Part shown: one piece after another, positions 55,505 to 64,000 of the stretch
How positions within the stretch are numbered: position 1 is the stretch's first letter
Layout of the letters: every line of letters begins with the position of its first letter
Source: Locusta migratoria
Lineage: Eukaryota; Arthropoda; Insecta; Orthoptera; Acrididae
Direction: 5' to 3'
DNA length: 64,000 nt
NCBI GenBank assembly: GCA_026315105.1
Contig: CM048746.1
Span: forward strand, 639,027,398-639,091,397
Translations under genes and position numbers: made by a program
Notes under the pieces: model-generated
The model's database searches: none
What the model saw: only the letters and a program-made list of their open reading frames with translations
Told to the model about the DNA's origin: nothing

Positions 55505-55893
55505 TTGATTGCTAAGATATTTTATTTCTAGATTTCCGGAAGCCTTTTGTCTCCGTACCTCACAAGTGCCTTCCAATGAAATTGCGTTCTTTCTGTAAGT
55601 ACCTGCACGGTTGTGCGATGGGATTCGTGATTTCCTGTCAGGAAGGACACAGTATGTTGTAAGTTTGTAACTGACGGTAAGTCATTTAGCAGAACGAATG
55701 TAATATCTAGCATTCGTGAGGGGTTATAGGGCCCCTACTGAGCCAAACTAACTAGCTCTCTTACACTGTTCACGGATATTGCTCTCATTTACCAGATAGT
55801 AAAGTCACAAGAAGATTAAAAGCAATTGCATAGTGCTTTAGATAAGATATCTGCATGGTACAAAAATTGTCACTTGACACTTTATAATATTAA
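55505..55893 (+). mobile_element. CR1-like LINE, 5' part (RT core), split
   Basis: The plus strand encodes ILFLDFRKPFVSVPHKCLPM (RT block expected as DFRKAFDSVPH), then in broken frames GVIGPLLSQTN and LKAIA.CFR.DICMVQKLSL (compare ISAWSQKWHLTL). The catalytic Asp of AFDSV is replaced by Val and several stops occur. The sequence stops at 55893 and the same family resumes in the next expected region at 61471, so the two pieces are one LINE interrupted by an I-clade element. Confidence 0.65.
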
Positions 55894-56115
55894 GTTTTTT
55901 CTGTGGTTTTAGGGTGCACAACTTCTCATGTCATTAGCGCCCAGATCAGAACAGAGATTCGCTAGATCTCGGAAAAAAGTATGCCAGAGAGAAGAGTATC
56001 AAGAGACAGCTGAAAAAGAAGGATGAAAAAAACAAATAGAAGGGTTAAATACCCTTTGATAAATTAGTCATGCTGATAAAACGTAAGACTCGACCAGCTG
56101 CTCGTGTGTCGTCAG

Positions 56116-56684
56116 CTAAGAAAGTTCCTCCAGAGTAGACGGCAAATTAAGGGCTACACGGAGATGATTAAAATTAGGACAAGACAGTAAAACATGTGGC
56201 ACCGCCAGCAATTCACCACAGGAGCACAGCGGTGCAGGGTCGGAGATTAGCAAATGACGGTGGCTGAATCGGCAACGACCGAACACAACCGAGCCAGGAT
56301 GACCTCCTCTCGCCGAGAGGGACGTGAGGAGGTCCTCCAAGCGGTCGTGCACTGCAGGGCACTAAGGGAGTCAGAGAAGATGGTATAAAAGAGGTGGCGG
56401 CGACGTCGGATGTGTAAAACAGCCTGGTGGAGGGCCAAAAGCTCAGCCATGAAATTCGAGCAGCGGTCAGGGAGCTTGTATTGGAACAAGTTGTCCCCAA
56501 CGACGAAGACAGATACGACACCGTCAGTGCTCTTGGAACCATCAGTGTAGATACATATGGCATTGTCGAAACACAAACGGAGTTCGACAAGCCTCGAGTG
56601 ATATACCAAATCAGGAGTGCTCTCCTTGGGGAGAGAACTAAGTTCAAGGTGGGTGTGAACCTGCGCCTGGTGCCACGGTGGCAA
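56116..56684 (-). pseudogene. RNase H domain and C-terminus of the I-clade LINE
   Basis: The frame 56684-56247 includes AICIYTDGSKSTDGVVSVFV, SNFMAELLALHQAVLHIRRR and FSDSLSALQCTTAW. The Asp (TDGSK), Glu (AELLAL) and Asp (SDSLSAL) of the RNase H active site are present. After a frameshift the C-terminus reads SVVFGRCRFSHRHLLISDPA and PLCSCGELLAVPHVLLSCPN, a conserved cysteine-histidine motif, ending at 56116. RNase H removes element RNA during reverse transcription. The split frame argues against function. Confidence 0.8.
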
Positions 56685-57186
56685 TGAATGGGCTCTCGCT
56701 CAACCGAAAAGTGGAAGGAAGGGTCAAATCAAGTCGCTGAAGCAGGCGGCGAAACCGAACTCCAGGAGGAAGCAAGGCTATCGCAGGCAACCGATATTGG
56801 CTATCGAGGGAGTCATCAAAGAATAATGGGCAAGATGGATGGTTGGGCATCAACAGCAGTCGGCATGCGTACCGACACAAGAGTATGTCACGCCGAGAAG
56901 TCGAGGGTAAAACAGCAACTGCGGCATAAAGACTTTCAACAGGGCTGGTATAAAATGCACCGGTCGGCAGGCGTAATCCCTGATGGTGAAGGGAATTGAG
57001 ACGGCAGAGAAGGGACGGCCATGCAGAAGAGTATACAAAGCTTCCATAGCCCAGCTTCGACTGAACAATGGCCTGGTAAAGGTGAAGCAGGACGGTACGA
57101 TCCGCTCCCCATGATGTGCCACTAAGGACACAAAGAACATTAACGGATTGAGCACAATGGGCAGCCAGGAAGGACACGAGTGGGGA

Positions 57187-58393
57187 TTAGCAAAGTTTCC
57201 GATCCAACATTAGCCCCAAGAATTTCGATATCTCCACGAATGGGAGAGCTACTGGGCCGAGATGTAGAGATGGTGGAAGAAATTCCTTGTATCTCCAGAA
57301 GTTTACACACACCGTTTTCTCAGTGGAAAAGCGGAAGCCATTTGCACCATTTGCAATGCTCCAGGAGTATAGGCGGTCAGGGCAGCGTTGAAGACAACGC
57401 TCCAAGAGACACGTCCGCTGGGCCAGCAATAAATTGCAAAATTTTCTACAAAAAGGGATCCAGAAAAGTCGGCTGAAAGGCAACCCACAATCGGATTGAT
57501 TGCAATGGCAAACAGAGCCACACTCAAGACGGAGCCCTGTAGCACCCCATCATTCTGGCGAAAGGTATCTGACAAAACACTCGTAACTGGAACTTGCGAT
57601 CCACCAAAAACGCTTGAATAAAGAGAGGGAGGAGGCCACGAAGGCCCCATGTGTGCAAAGTGCGGAGAATGCCGGCCCTCCAACAGGTATCGTAAGCCTT
57701 CTCCAAGTCGAAGAACACTGCTACCGTTTGACGCTTCCTTAGAAAGTTATTCATAATGAAGGTTGACAAGGTAACAAGGTGATCAGCAGCAGAGCTGTGT
57801 CTACGAAAACCACATTGAACATTAGTCAGAAGGTGTCGAGATTCGAGAAGCCAGACCAACCGAGCATTAACCATGCGTTCCATCACCTTACACATGCAGC
57901 TCGTCAGAGAAATGGGGCGATAACTGGAAGGAAGATGTTTGTCCTTCCATGGTTTGGGGATGGGGACAACAACGGCTTAACGCCAACTTGAGGGAACCCG
58001 ATCTTCACTCCATATGCGATTATAGGTGCTAAGAAGGAAACACTTTACTGCAGGAGAAAAGTTTATCAGCATCTCAATATGGATTGAATCGGGCCCAGGA
58101 GCAGAAGATCGTGACAGGCCGAGAGCACGGTCTAGCTCCTGCATGGCGAAGGACACATTATAACTTTCGCGATTATAAGAGTGGAAAGAAGGCGGACGTG
58201 CCTTCTCTGCCTCTTTGCGTGGGAGGAAGGCAGAGTGGTAATGGGCAGATCTGGAAACCTCCGCAAAGGAGCGGTTCAAAGCGCTGGAAACATCAGCGGG
58301 GTCCACAAGGACTGTGTTCTCGATGATCATCCCAGAAATCGGGGAGTGGACCTTGATGTCGGATAAACGGCGTGGGCCATCCGAGACAGTCAA
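57187..58393 (-). pseudogene. reverse transcriptase domain of the I-clade LINE, inactivated
   Basis: Blocks in several frames are SSAPGPDSIHIEML (57977-58393), ERMVNARLVWLLESRHLLTN and VAVFFDLEKAYDTCWRAGIL (57524-57895), GVLQGSVLSVALFAIAINPI and LFVENFAIYCW (57303-57683), and FRFSTEKTVCVNF with FLGLMLDRKL (57187-57483). The first catalytic Asp is kept, but the FVDD motif reads FVEN and GVPQGS reads GVLQGS. Three or more frameshifts occur. The domain is dead. Confidence 0.8.
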
Positions 58394-58871
58394 GGAGGGG
58401 GTATAGGGTTAAAAGAACTGGTAAAAGCAGACCAGCAAGCTTTTTTCTGTCTTTTACAAAACGACCACTTTGCACTCCCAATCGTTTATATATGATACAA
58501 TTCTCCAACGTCGGGTGGTGGTGGAAGGTGCGTAAAGCACGTCGCCGGGCTGTAAGAGCGCCGCGCCAGGTTGCACTCCACCAAGGGACCGGAACGTGAC
58601 GTGGAGAAGAGAATGTACGAGGCATGGAATGTTCGGCAGCAGTGAGAATAATCTCTGTGAGGTATTCGACCTGACTGCCACAGCTGGGAAAATTCTGCTC
58701 GTGAAAAATAGCCATGGAAGAATAAAGCCCCCAGTCGGCTTTAGAGTTGTTCCAACTGGTGGGACGAGGAGATGGGGAATGATGCAGGAAGTGGATGACA
58801 CAAGGGAAATGATCACTCGAGTACGTGTCAGAAAGTGCATACCACTCGAACCGACGCGCAAGCTGAAGACT

Positions 58872-59474
58872 TCATATCGCGAGGTCTAAGTGGGAGTAAG
58901 TATGTGTTGTGTCAGAAAGGAAGGTTGGTGCACCGGTGTTGAGGCATAGAAGATTAAGATGGTTAAAGAGGTCTGCTAGATGGGAGCCTCTGGGGCAAGG
59001 TGCTGGAGAACCCCGTAGGGGGTGGTGGGCATTGAAGTCGCCTACCAACATGAAAAGGTGAGGGGAGCTGGTCAACGAGGTGTAGCACATCTGCACTAGT
59101 AAGGGCAGACGACTATGACGATTAGATATTAAAGAGGAATAGGAGAGAGTGATGCGGACGGCAACTGCCTGTAAGGGAGTATGTAATGAAATGGGATGGT
59201 AATACACATCGTCCCGCATGAGTATCAGAATTCCTCCATGGGCTGGAGTACCTTCCACAGGGGGCAGGTCGAAATGCACAGAGGTGTAGTGGGGGAAGCC
59301 TGCATGATCACATGGACGTAACTTAGTTTCTTGAAGACAGACTAGAAGCGGGCAGTGCGATCGAAGGAGTAGTTTTAATTCCTCCCAATTGGAACGAATG
59401 CCGCGAATATTCCATTGAAGGAGCGCCATGATAAAAATGAGGGAAGAAAAGAAGGAACAAACAAGTGGGGTCAC
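58872..59474 (-). pseudogene. AP-type endonuclease domain of the I-clade LINE
   Basis: The 200-codon frame reads ALLQWNIRGIRSNWEELKLL (start of the endonuclease fold), LLVCLQETKLRPCDHAGF (catalytic Glu in QETK), HGGILILMRDDVYYHP, FMLVGDFNAHHPLRGSPAPC (Asp/Asn catalytic GDFN), and NTGAPTFLSDTTHTYSHLDL. These are the conserved endonuclease blocks that nick target DNA. Natural initiation is probably the Met of IMALLQW. The domain itself is unbroken to 58872, then the frame shifts; the SDH catalytic block lies in another frame near 58800. Confidence 0.8.
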
Positions 59475-60148
59475 CTCGACGGCCGCTAAGGACCGGACTT
59501 CGAGGGAGCACTGCTATCGCTATGTAGATGCAGATAATCGTGTTCCATGGGTCCGACCGACGTGTCTGCCACCCGGAGTTGAGCAGGAGGGGCAGTTTTC
59601 ACCGCCGGTAAAGGGCCGGGGGCCCGGCTGACCGAAGAGTAACGCCGCGGCGGGGAAGAGGGGGGGGGCTGTTCTTTTTGTGAGCCTTCTTAGAGGCATG
59701 ACGAGCAGAAGAAGTGTATGACGATTGGGGACTGAGTTTTCAGAAAATCGTCACGAACGGGTTCCTTTTTAGAACTCCGGGCAGCGGATTTAGGTGCCTG
59801 TGGGAACTGGTCGACGAATTCACTGTAGAATGGGCAGAAGGGATCGGAGAGGTGGAACGAGCAATTTTCGAACTAGCCGACCTGACAACAGTGTCACAGA
59901 AGGTGAAATCGCAGGTGTGAGTGCCTACCTCCATAATTGGTCGAGGGGAGGTGAGGACCTGGCTGTTAAGTACCTGCTGGGAGTACAGCGGGCTTCCTAC
60001 TCGCTAATAACTTCCGAGCGGCATAGGTTGAAACCTTTTCCTTGACGTGAATCTCCTGGGTGATCCGCTCTTCTTTATAGAAGGGGCAGTCCCGTGAAGA
60101 AGCAGCATGATCACCCATGCTATTAATGCAGTGAGGGGATGAAGGTGG

Positions 60149-60964
60149 TCATTCACCCTCATAGGCATCCTTGCCACAGGTGGTGCACTTGACTGCATTA
60201 GGATAAGATTTACTAGTATGATTAAATCTCTGGCAATGGTAGCACTGCGTAAGATTGGGTATATACGGGGGAACTGAGATGACTTCGTAGTCCGCTTTCA
60301 CCTTAGATGGTAGGTCAGCCCTGTCGAAAGTCAGGAAGACAGTACAAGTCGGCACGAGATCATTGTTAACTTTTTTCATTACTCGATAATCAGCCGTAAC
60401 TTCCTGATTGGACATATAGTTGAGTATATCCTCGTCGGATAACACATCCAGGGATCTTGTGAAGACGACCCCCTGCGAAGAGTTGACGGTGCGGTGAGCC
60501 TCAACGTTCACAGGAAAGGTATGCACAAGCGTAGCCCGAAGTAATTTCTGTGCCTGAAAGGCATTCTCAATTTCAAGTAACAAGGTCCCATTGCGCTGTC
60601 TGGCGCAGGTCTTCAAGGGACCTGCGATCGCATCGCCTCCCTGCTGAATAAGGAAAGGATTCACAGAAGAAAAATCCTGATCATTAGTACGAGATACTAC
60701 AAGGAACTTTGGAATGTTAGGTAAGACTTTCTTGGACTGAGATGTTTTCTTTTTTGCGTCAGGGTCAGAATAGGTTTGGAAGGTTTTATAGCGGAAGTAT
60801 CCCCCATGATTACCGGCGTCTCCGATGGCGCGCTCCTTCCTTGTGGTGGCCCTCGCTGAGGGCGCACCCGCCTTAGGTGACTGTTCGCACCTCAGGTCAC
60901 ACCTTCCGAGAACGGACGGAGGGACCAATTGGCATGATCGGATGGTACCAGCTCGTGTAATCAC
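60149..60964 (-). pseudogene. ORF1 (gag-like) of the I-clade LINE
   Basis: The frame of about 270 codons includes PNIPKFLVVSRTNDQDFSSV, NPFLIQQGGDAIAGPLK, RNGTLLLEIENAFQAQKLLR, VFTRSLDVLSDEDILNYM, TVFLTFDRADLPSKVKADYE and PYIPNLTQCYHCQRFNHTSK before degenerate cysteine knuckles (CTTCGKDAYEGE, stop). ORF1 proteins of this group bind the element RNA. The first knuckle lacks its last cysteine (Tyr instead). The true start may be near 60810 (ATGGGGG region), with the listed upstream Met codons in former 5' UTR. Residues beyond the second knuckle are frameshifted. Confidence 0.75.
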
Positions 60965-61470
60965 CCCTCCCTGGGCCCGGCATTTACCGGGGGGTACGTA
61001 CGTGCCCTACATGTCTACCTAGGGTGGGGAGTTATGCCTTATACCGTCACCGGCTACGCAGAGCGTGGGTTGACTTTCAGACACACACAGGGAAGAAAGA
61101 AGAGAGGAAGAAGAGAAAGGGATGAAGGAGGGAAAATCTCAAACGCCAAGGCGGAGATTAAAAGGGTGGTTCGAGGAGAACTAGAAAGGAGCATGAGGGG
61201 AAGGCGAAAGGATAGGAAAGGAAGAAGACCAAGAAAAGGAGAAGTCTCTGAAAAAAGAAAACCTTTCACTGAATGAAAACGCCCGTCTCCGGGAGAAGGC
61301 ACAAACCGGGGGGAAGGAGGGAAGCAGCCTGGGACAGAAGAAAGGCCGCTTCGGCTCGGGACCCCGTGCGCGCCACACACGTACCCCAAAAAGTGCTGTG
61401 GGCCCCCTGGGGGGAAGAAATCCGTTCAACTTCTTTAACTTCATACAAAAGTGAAATCTACAGGCCATCA

Positions 61471-62045
61471 ATTCAACTTAATACCTAGGAATAACAATTA
61501 CGAGTAACTTAAATTGGAAAGAACACATAGGAAATATTGTAGGGAAGGCGAAACAAAGACGACGTTTCGTTGGCAGAATACTTAGAAGATGCAACAGTTC
61601 TACTAAAGGAAACTGCTTACACCACACTTGTGCGTCCTATTTTGGAGTACTACTGCGCATAGTGGGATCTGTACCAGGTGCGACTGTCTGAAGAGTTAGA
61701 GAAAGTTCAGAGAAGGGCAATTCGTTTTGTATTATCACGATTAGGGGAGAGAGTGTCACCGAAATGATGGTAGAGTTGGAGTGCAAATATTAAAAGAAAG
61801 GCGTTATTTGTTGCGCCAAAATCTATTTGTGAAATTTCTTTCACCAAATTTCTCTTCCCAAGGCGAACATAGAGAAACAAGATAATTATAGTAAAATAAT
61901 AATAAAAAAAATCAGATCGAAAACAGAAATATACAGTTGTTCCTTTTCCCCACGAGCTATTAGAGTATGGAACTGTAGACAAATATAATAAGAGCTCTGC
62001 TTTGCACTTCAATGTGACTTGCAGAGTATCAATGTAGATGTAGAA
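61471..62045 (+). mobile_element. CR1-like LINE, 3' part, split
   Basis: The plus strand encodes YLGITITSNLNWKEHIGNIV-like text, VGKAKQRRRFVGRILRRC, TLVRPILEYYCA, a stop, WDLYQVRLSEELEKVQRRAI and RFVLSRLGERV, then frameshifted remnants. It ends ACTTGCAGAGTATCAATGTA and GATGTAGAA like the copies at 22625 and 44400. It continues the fragment 55505-55893 across the I-clade insertion. Several stops and a frameshift near 61605 make it dead. Confidence 0.75.
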
Positions 62046-62230
62046 AAAAAGTAGATTTAGAGATTTGGAGGCCCTCTGTACGAAAGGTATGGGACGATCC
62101 AAAAGAAGCAGAACGAGAGGACAAGAGCAGTAAAAAAAAGGAGAGTGAAAAAGTCCTTTGAGGTATTTGAAGTCCCCACAAGACGAGGGGCTGGGAGCGG
62201 CTGCCCCCCCCTTAAACAAATATTCAAATG

Positions 62231-62782
62231 TTTACATATTTTTGACGACCTTACAGCGTTCATCTTAATTAAATAAATCGCAATTTGCGATCACTTATGA
62301 CATCACTGTACTAGGTTTAGATGGAATACCAATGTGCGGCGAATGAAAATTTGTGCCCGGTCGGATTTGTACCCGGGATCTCCTGCTTACTAGGCAGACG
62401 CGTTGACCACTCTGCCACCGAGGACACATTGACCAATTCGACTGCAGAGGACTTTTCCCTGCACGTCTCCCGCCACACCCAAATCTCCATTCGCCACGAT
62501 GTCTCTTTCCTATTACCACAGCCTATTTGTTCTGTAATGCTCGCAGCCACAATACTGTATTCCCGCATCAGGGAGAACAGACCATGAGGTTTCGAGACAC
62601 AATTAATTGTCGTCAGGAGCCCAGCCTCGGCTTGTATACAATTATATACTTTTGACGACTTTACAGCGTTCATTTTAATGAAATAAATCGCAATTTGCGA
62701 TCACTTATGGCATCACTGTACTAGGTTTAGATGGAATACCAAAGTGCGGCGAATGAAAATTTGTGCCCGGCCGGGAGAATGA
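62231..62782 (-). repeat. tRNA-derived unit in tandem (~405-bp period)
   Basis: The block TTTGACGACCTTACAGCGTT, AAATCGCAATTTGCGATCAC, TACTAGGTTTAGATGGAATA and GCGGCGAATGAAAATTTGTG occurs at 62239-62360 and again at 62647-62768. The first copy is followed by a tRNA-like segment (62352-62427, minus strand); the second is cut off after GTGCCCGGCCGG. One full unit plus a partial one therefore lie in direct tandem. No protein frame. It looks like a tRNA-derived SINE family duplicated in place, or two copies joined head to tail. Confidence 0.8.
62352..62427 (-). other. tRNA-Thr-like segment within a repeat
   Basis: The minus strand reads TGTCCTCGGTGGCAGAGTGG, then anticodon stem TCTGC/GCAGG with loop CTAGTAA (U33 kept, anticodon AGT), then a T arm GGGTACAAATCC changed from GGTTCGAATCC, closing with GACCGGGCACA. 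Acceptor pairing is partly kept. The altered B box and the repeat context argue for a SINE head rather than a working tRNA gene. Confidence 0.55.
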
Positions 62783-64000
62783 ATATTATTGGATGCCAGC
62801 GCGGTAATGGGTGGGGGGGGGGGTGGGGGGGGGTGCCCAGAATAACTGAAAACTGGAGCGCCTTCCTAAGTGAGGTGAATTATAGTTTTGGTAAGTCCTG
62901 TAATCTTATAAAAAAGTCAGTTGACATCACGTGGCACTACAGTGTTCCCACAAGCAGCTTCTACCGCTTGGATTAAGATGGGCCACTTGAAATATTTTGT
63001 ATCATGGATCAGTGTTGTAAGAGAGTACAAACAGGTAATGGCAGCAATGCGAAAAGCTCTGTTAACAGCTAAATTTAAGTGATCGGTGACTTCACTGTAG
63101 CAGAACACGGTTTTGTCACTCTCAATTTAATCCAATGTTGTAACCTAAGCACACATGATATACTGTGTATCCATCAAAACTGATTTCAGTCATCTCCAAC
63201 ACAACTAAAACCACAGTCTCTTCATACACGATGACTACAGTTTACCTCTATGAGCAAACTGAAACAGAAAAATTTTCGTATACTGAGCTGAAAGGAAACC
63301 ATGATATCTCACAATCATTTGATAGCTACCTGGAAATATCCTCATACTGATTAGTGGTAACACGAGCTGTCGTGTTATAAACGAATCAGAAGTCCCGTTT
63401 GGCACTTAATTACAGATTATTAACAACACTAGAAGATTTCACAAAAAAGAAAGAATCACAGGATAAACAATAAGAGTAACTGAAAATAGAATTATGAAAC
63501 ATATGTAATAAGATATTAGATAATAAAAATTCAATTAAGTTAATAAAATCAAAGTAATTTTGATTTAAAAATTAAAATTAGGCAGCCACGTTGTAATTTA
63601 GCTCTGATTCAGAGTACAAATTTATTCACAACTCTAAAGAGCTGCCTTCAGAGATCTCGTTTTCACATACATAATATGAAGCTTTTCTAAATGTAAGCTT
63701 GTATCTGTGATATAATTCCTGTATATGTGACATTAAATGAAGTCTTGTACGAAAGGAAAAAGTGGTTAATCCTGACATTATTCTGTCATTAGTAAATACT
63801 TCATTAGCACCGTTGTCGCATTTATTGTTTTTGTACGATTATCATTAAGTGATAAGATGCGAAATAAAAAAGGCAGATCTATGAATCGAGAAGAAAGTAA
63901 ATCAAGAAAGAAGGCCGATTGTTGTGGCAGGTTAACAATGGGGAACGGTTCTGGCATGACGTTGAGCACTCTATTTGGAGGAAAACAGTTCCCTACCGCG
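62783..64000. other. AT-rich sequence without recognised features
   Basis: A G run (62811-62834, GGTGGGGGGGGG type) follows the tandem unit. The rest to the window end is AT-rich, with small chance frames only. Confidence 0.45.

Larger units (their letters stand above)
55894..61470 (-). mobile_element. nearly full-length I-clade LINE
   Basis: On the minus strand the order is a GA-rich 5' UTR (61470-61000), gag-like ORF1 (60964-60149 and beyond), then ORF2 with an apurinic-type endonuclease (59474-58872), RT (58200-57200), RNase H (56684-56247) and a C-terminal cysteine motif (56352-56116), then a 3' UTR ending in a T run on the plus strand near 55894. Presence of endonuclease, RT and RNase H in this order defines the I-type group of LINEs. 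Many frameshifts make it dead. It lies inside a CR1-like LINE of opposite orientation. No clear TSD was found. Confidence 0.85.

Noticed and set aside
61034..61276. Arg/Lys-rich 80-codon plus-strand frame near 61.1 kb
   Set aside because: It reads the GA-rich 5' UTR of the I-clade LINE from the wrong strand.
62352..62427. Functional tRNA-Thr gene
   Set aside because: The T-arm B box is altered and the segment is part of a tandem repeat family.

Overview
This 64 kb window looks like gene-poor, repeat-saturated nuclear DNA of a large-genome insect, most likely an orthopteran such as a grasshopper or locust. The evidence is indirect. There are several non-LTR retrotransposon (LINE) families of arthropod type, GIY-YIG Penelope-like elements, Tc1/mariner, hAT-like and Mutator-like DNA-transposon remnants, many tRNA-derived SINEs with clear target-site duplications (TSDs), and foldback or MITE-like inverted-repeat elements. 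The species call is inference from repeat style. I found no convincing host protein-coding gene, no functional tRNA or rRNA gene, no CRISPR array and no bacterial-type operon. Nearly every protein-like stretch is transposon-derived and broken by stops, frameshifts or lost catalytic residues.

Layout. 0-7 kb: Tc1 and mariner scraps, a SINE (4.2 kb), and a LINE 3' end (4.9-6.8 kb) interrupted by an 880-bp tRNA-bearing palindromic element with a 12-bp TSD. 7.36-12.15 kb: a large foldback element with arms of about 0.9-1 kb; its left arm carries a LINE, and that LINE carries a 457-bp insert with a long T run. 12.3-15.4 kb: a Jockey-like LINE split by a non-autonomous inverted-repeat transposon. 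19.16-20.26 kb: a palindromic Penelope terminal structure with a 14-bp TSD. 20.9-24.7 kb: two back-to-back inverted-repeat transposons, a CR1-like LINE and tRNA-derived elements. 25.2-31.2 kb: SINEs, a hAT C-terminus, two Penelope-like elements, one with a ~1.8 kb two-monomer tandem array, and a MITE.

31.3-41.4 kb: interspersed repeats, two copies of one LINE family and a mariner-superfamily remnant. 42.5-47 kb: a Mutator-like fragment, a SINE split by a CR1-like LINE, and a scrambled Jockey-like LINE. 49.5-54.7 kb: a MITE, a LINE tail, a second copy of the internally deleted mariner element seen at 21.5 kb, and a third copy of the 35.8-kb LINE family carrying a SINE. 54.8-55.4 kb: a GC- and CpG-rich block with a hairpin. 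55.5-62.0 kb: a CR1-like LINE split by an almost complete, dead I-clade LINE of about 5.6 kb (ORF1, endonuclease, RT, RNase H). 62.2-62.8 kb: a tandemly repeated tRNA-derived unit. The last kilobase is AT-rich and featureless.

No cooperating gene system is visible. The nesting gives relative ages of insertion. The most distinctive structures are the foldback element, the Penelope tandem array and palindrome, the tRNA-bearing palindromes and the twin deletion-derivative mariners.
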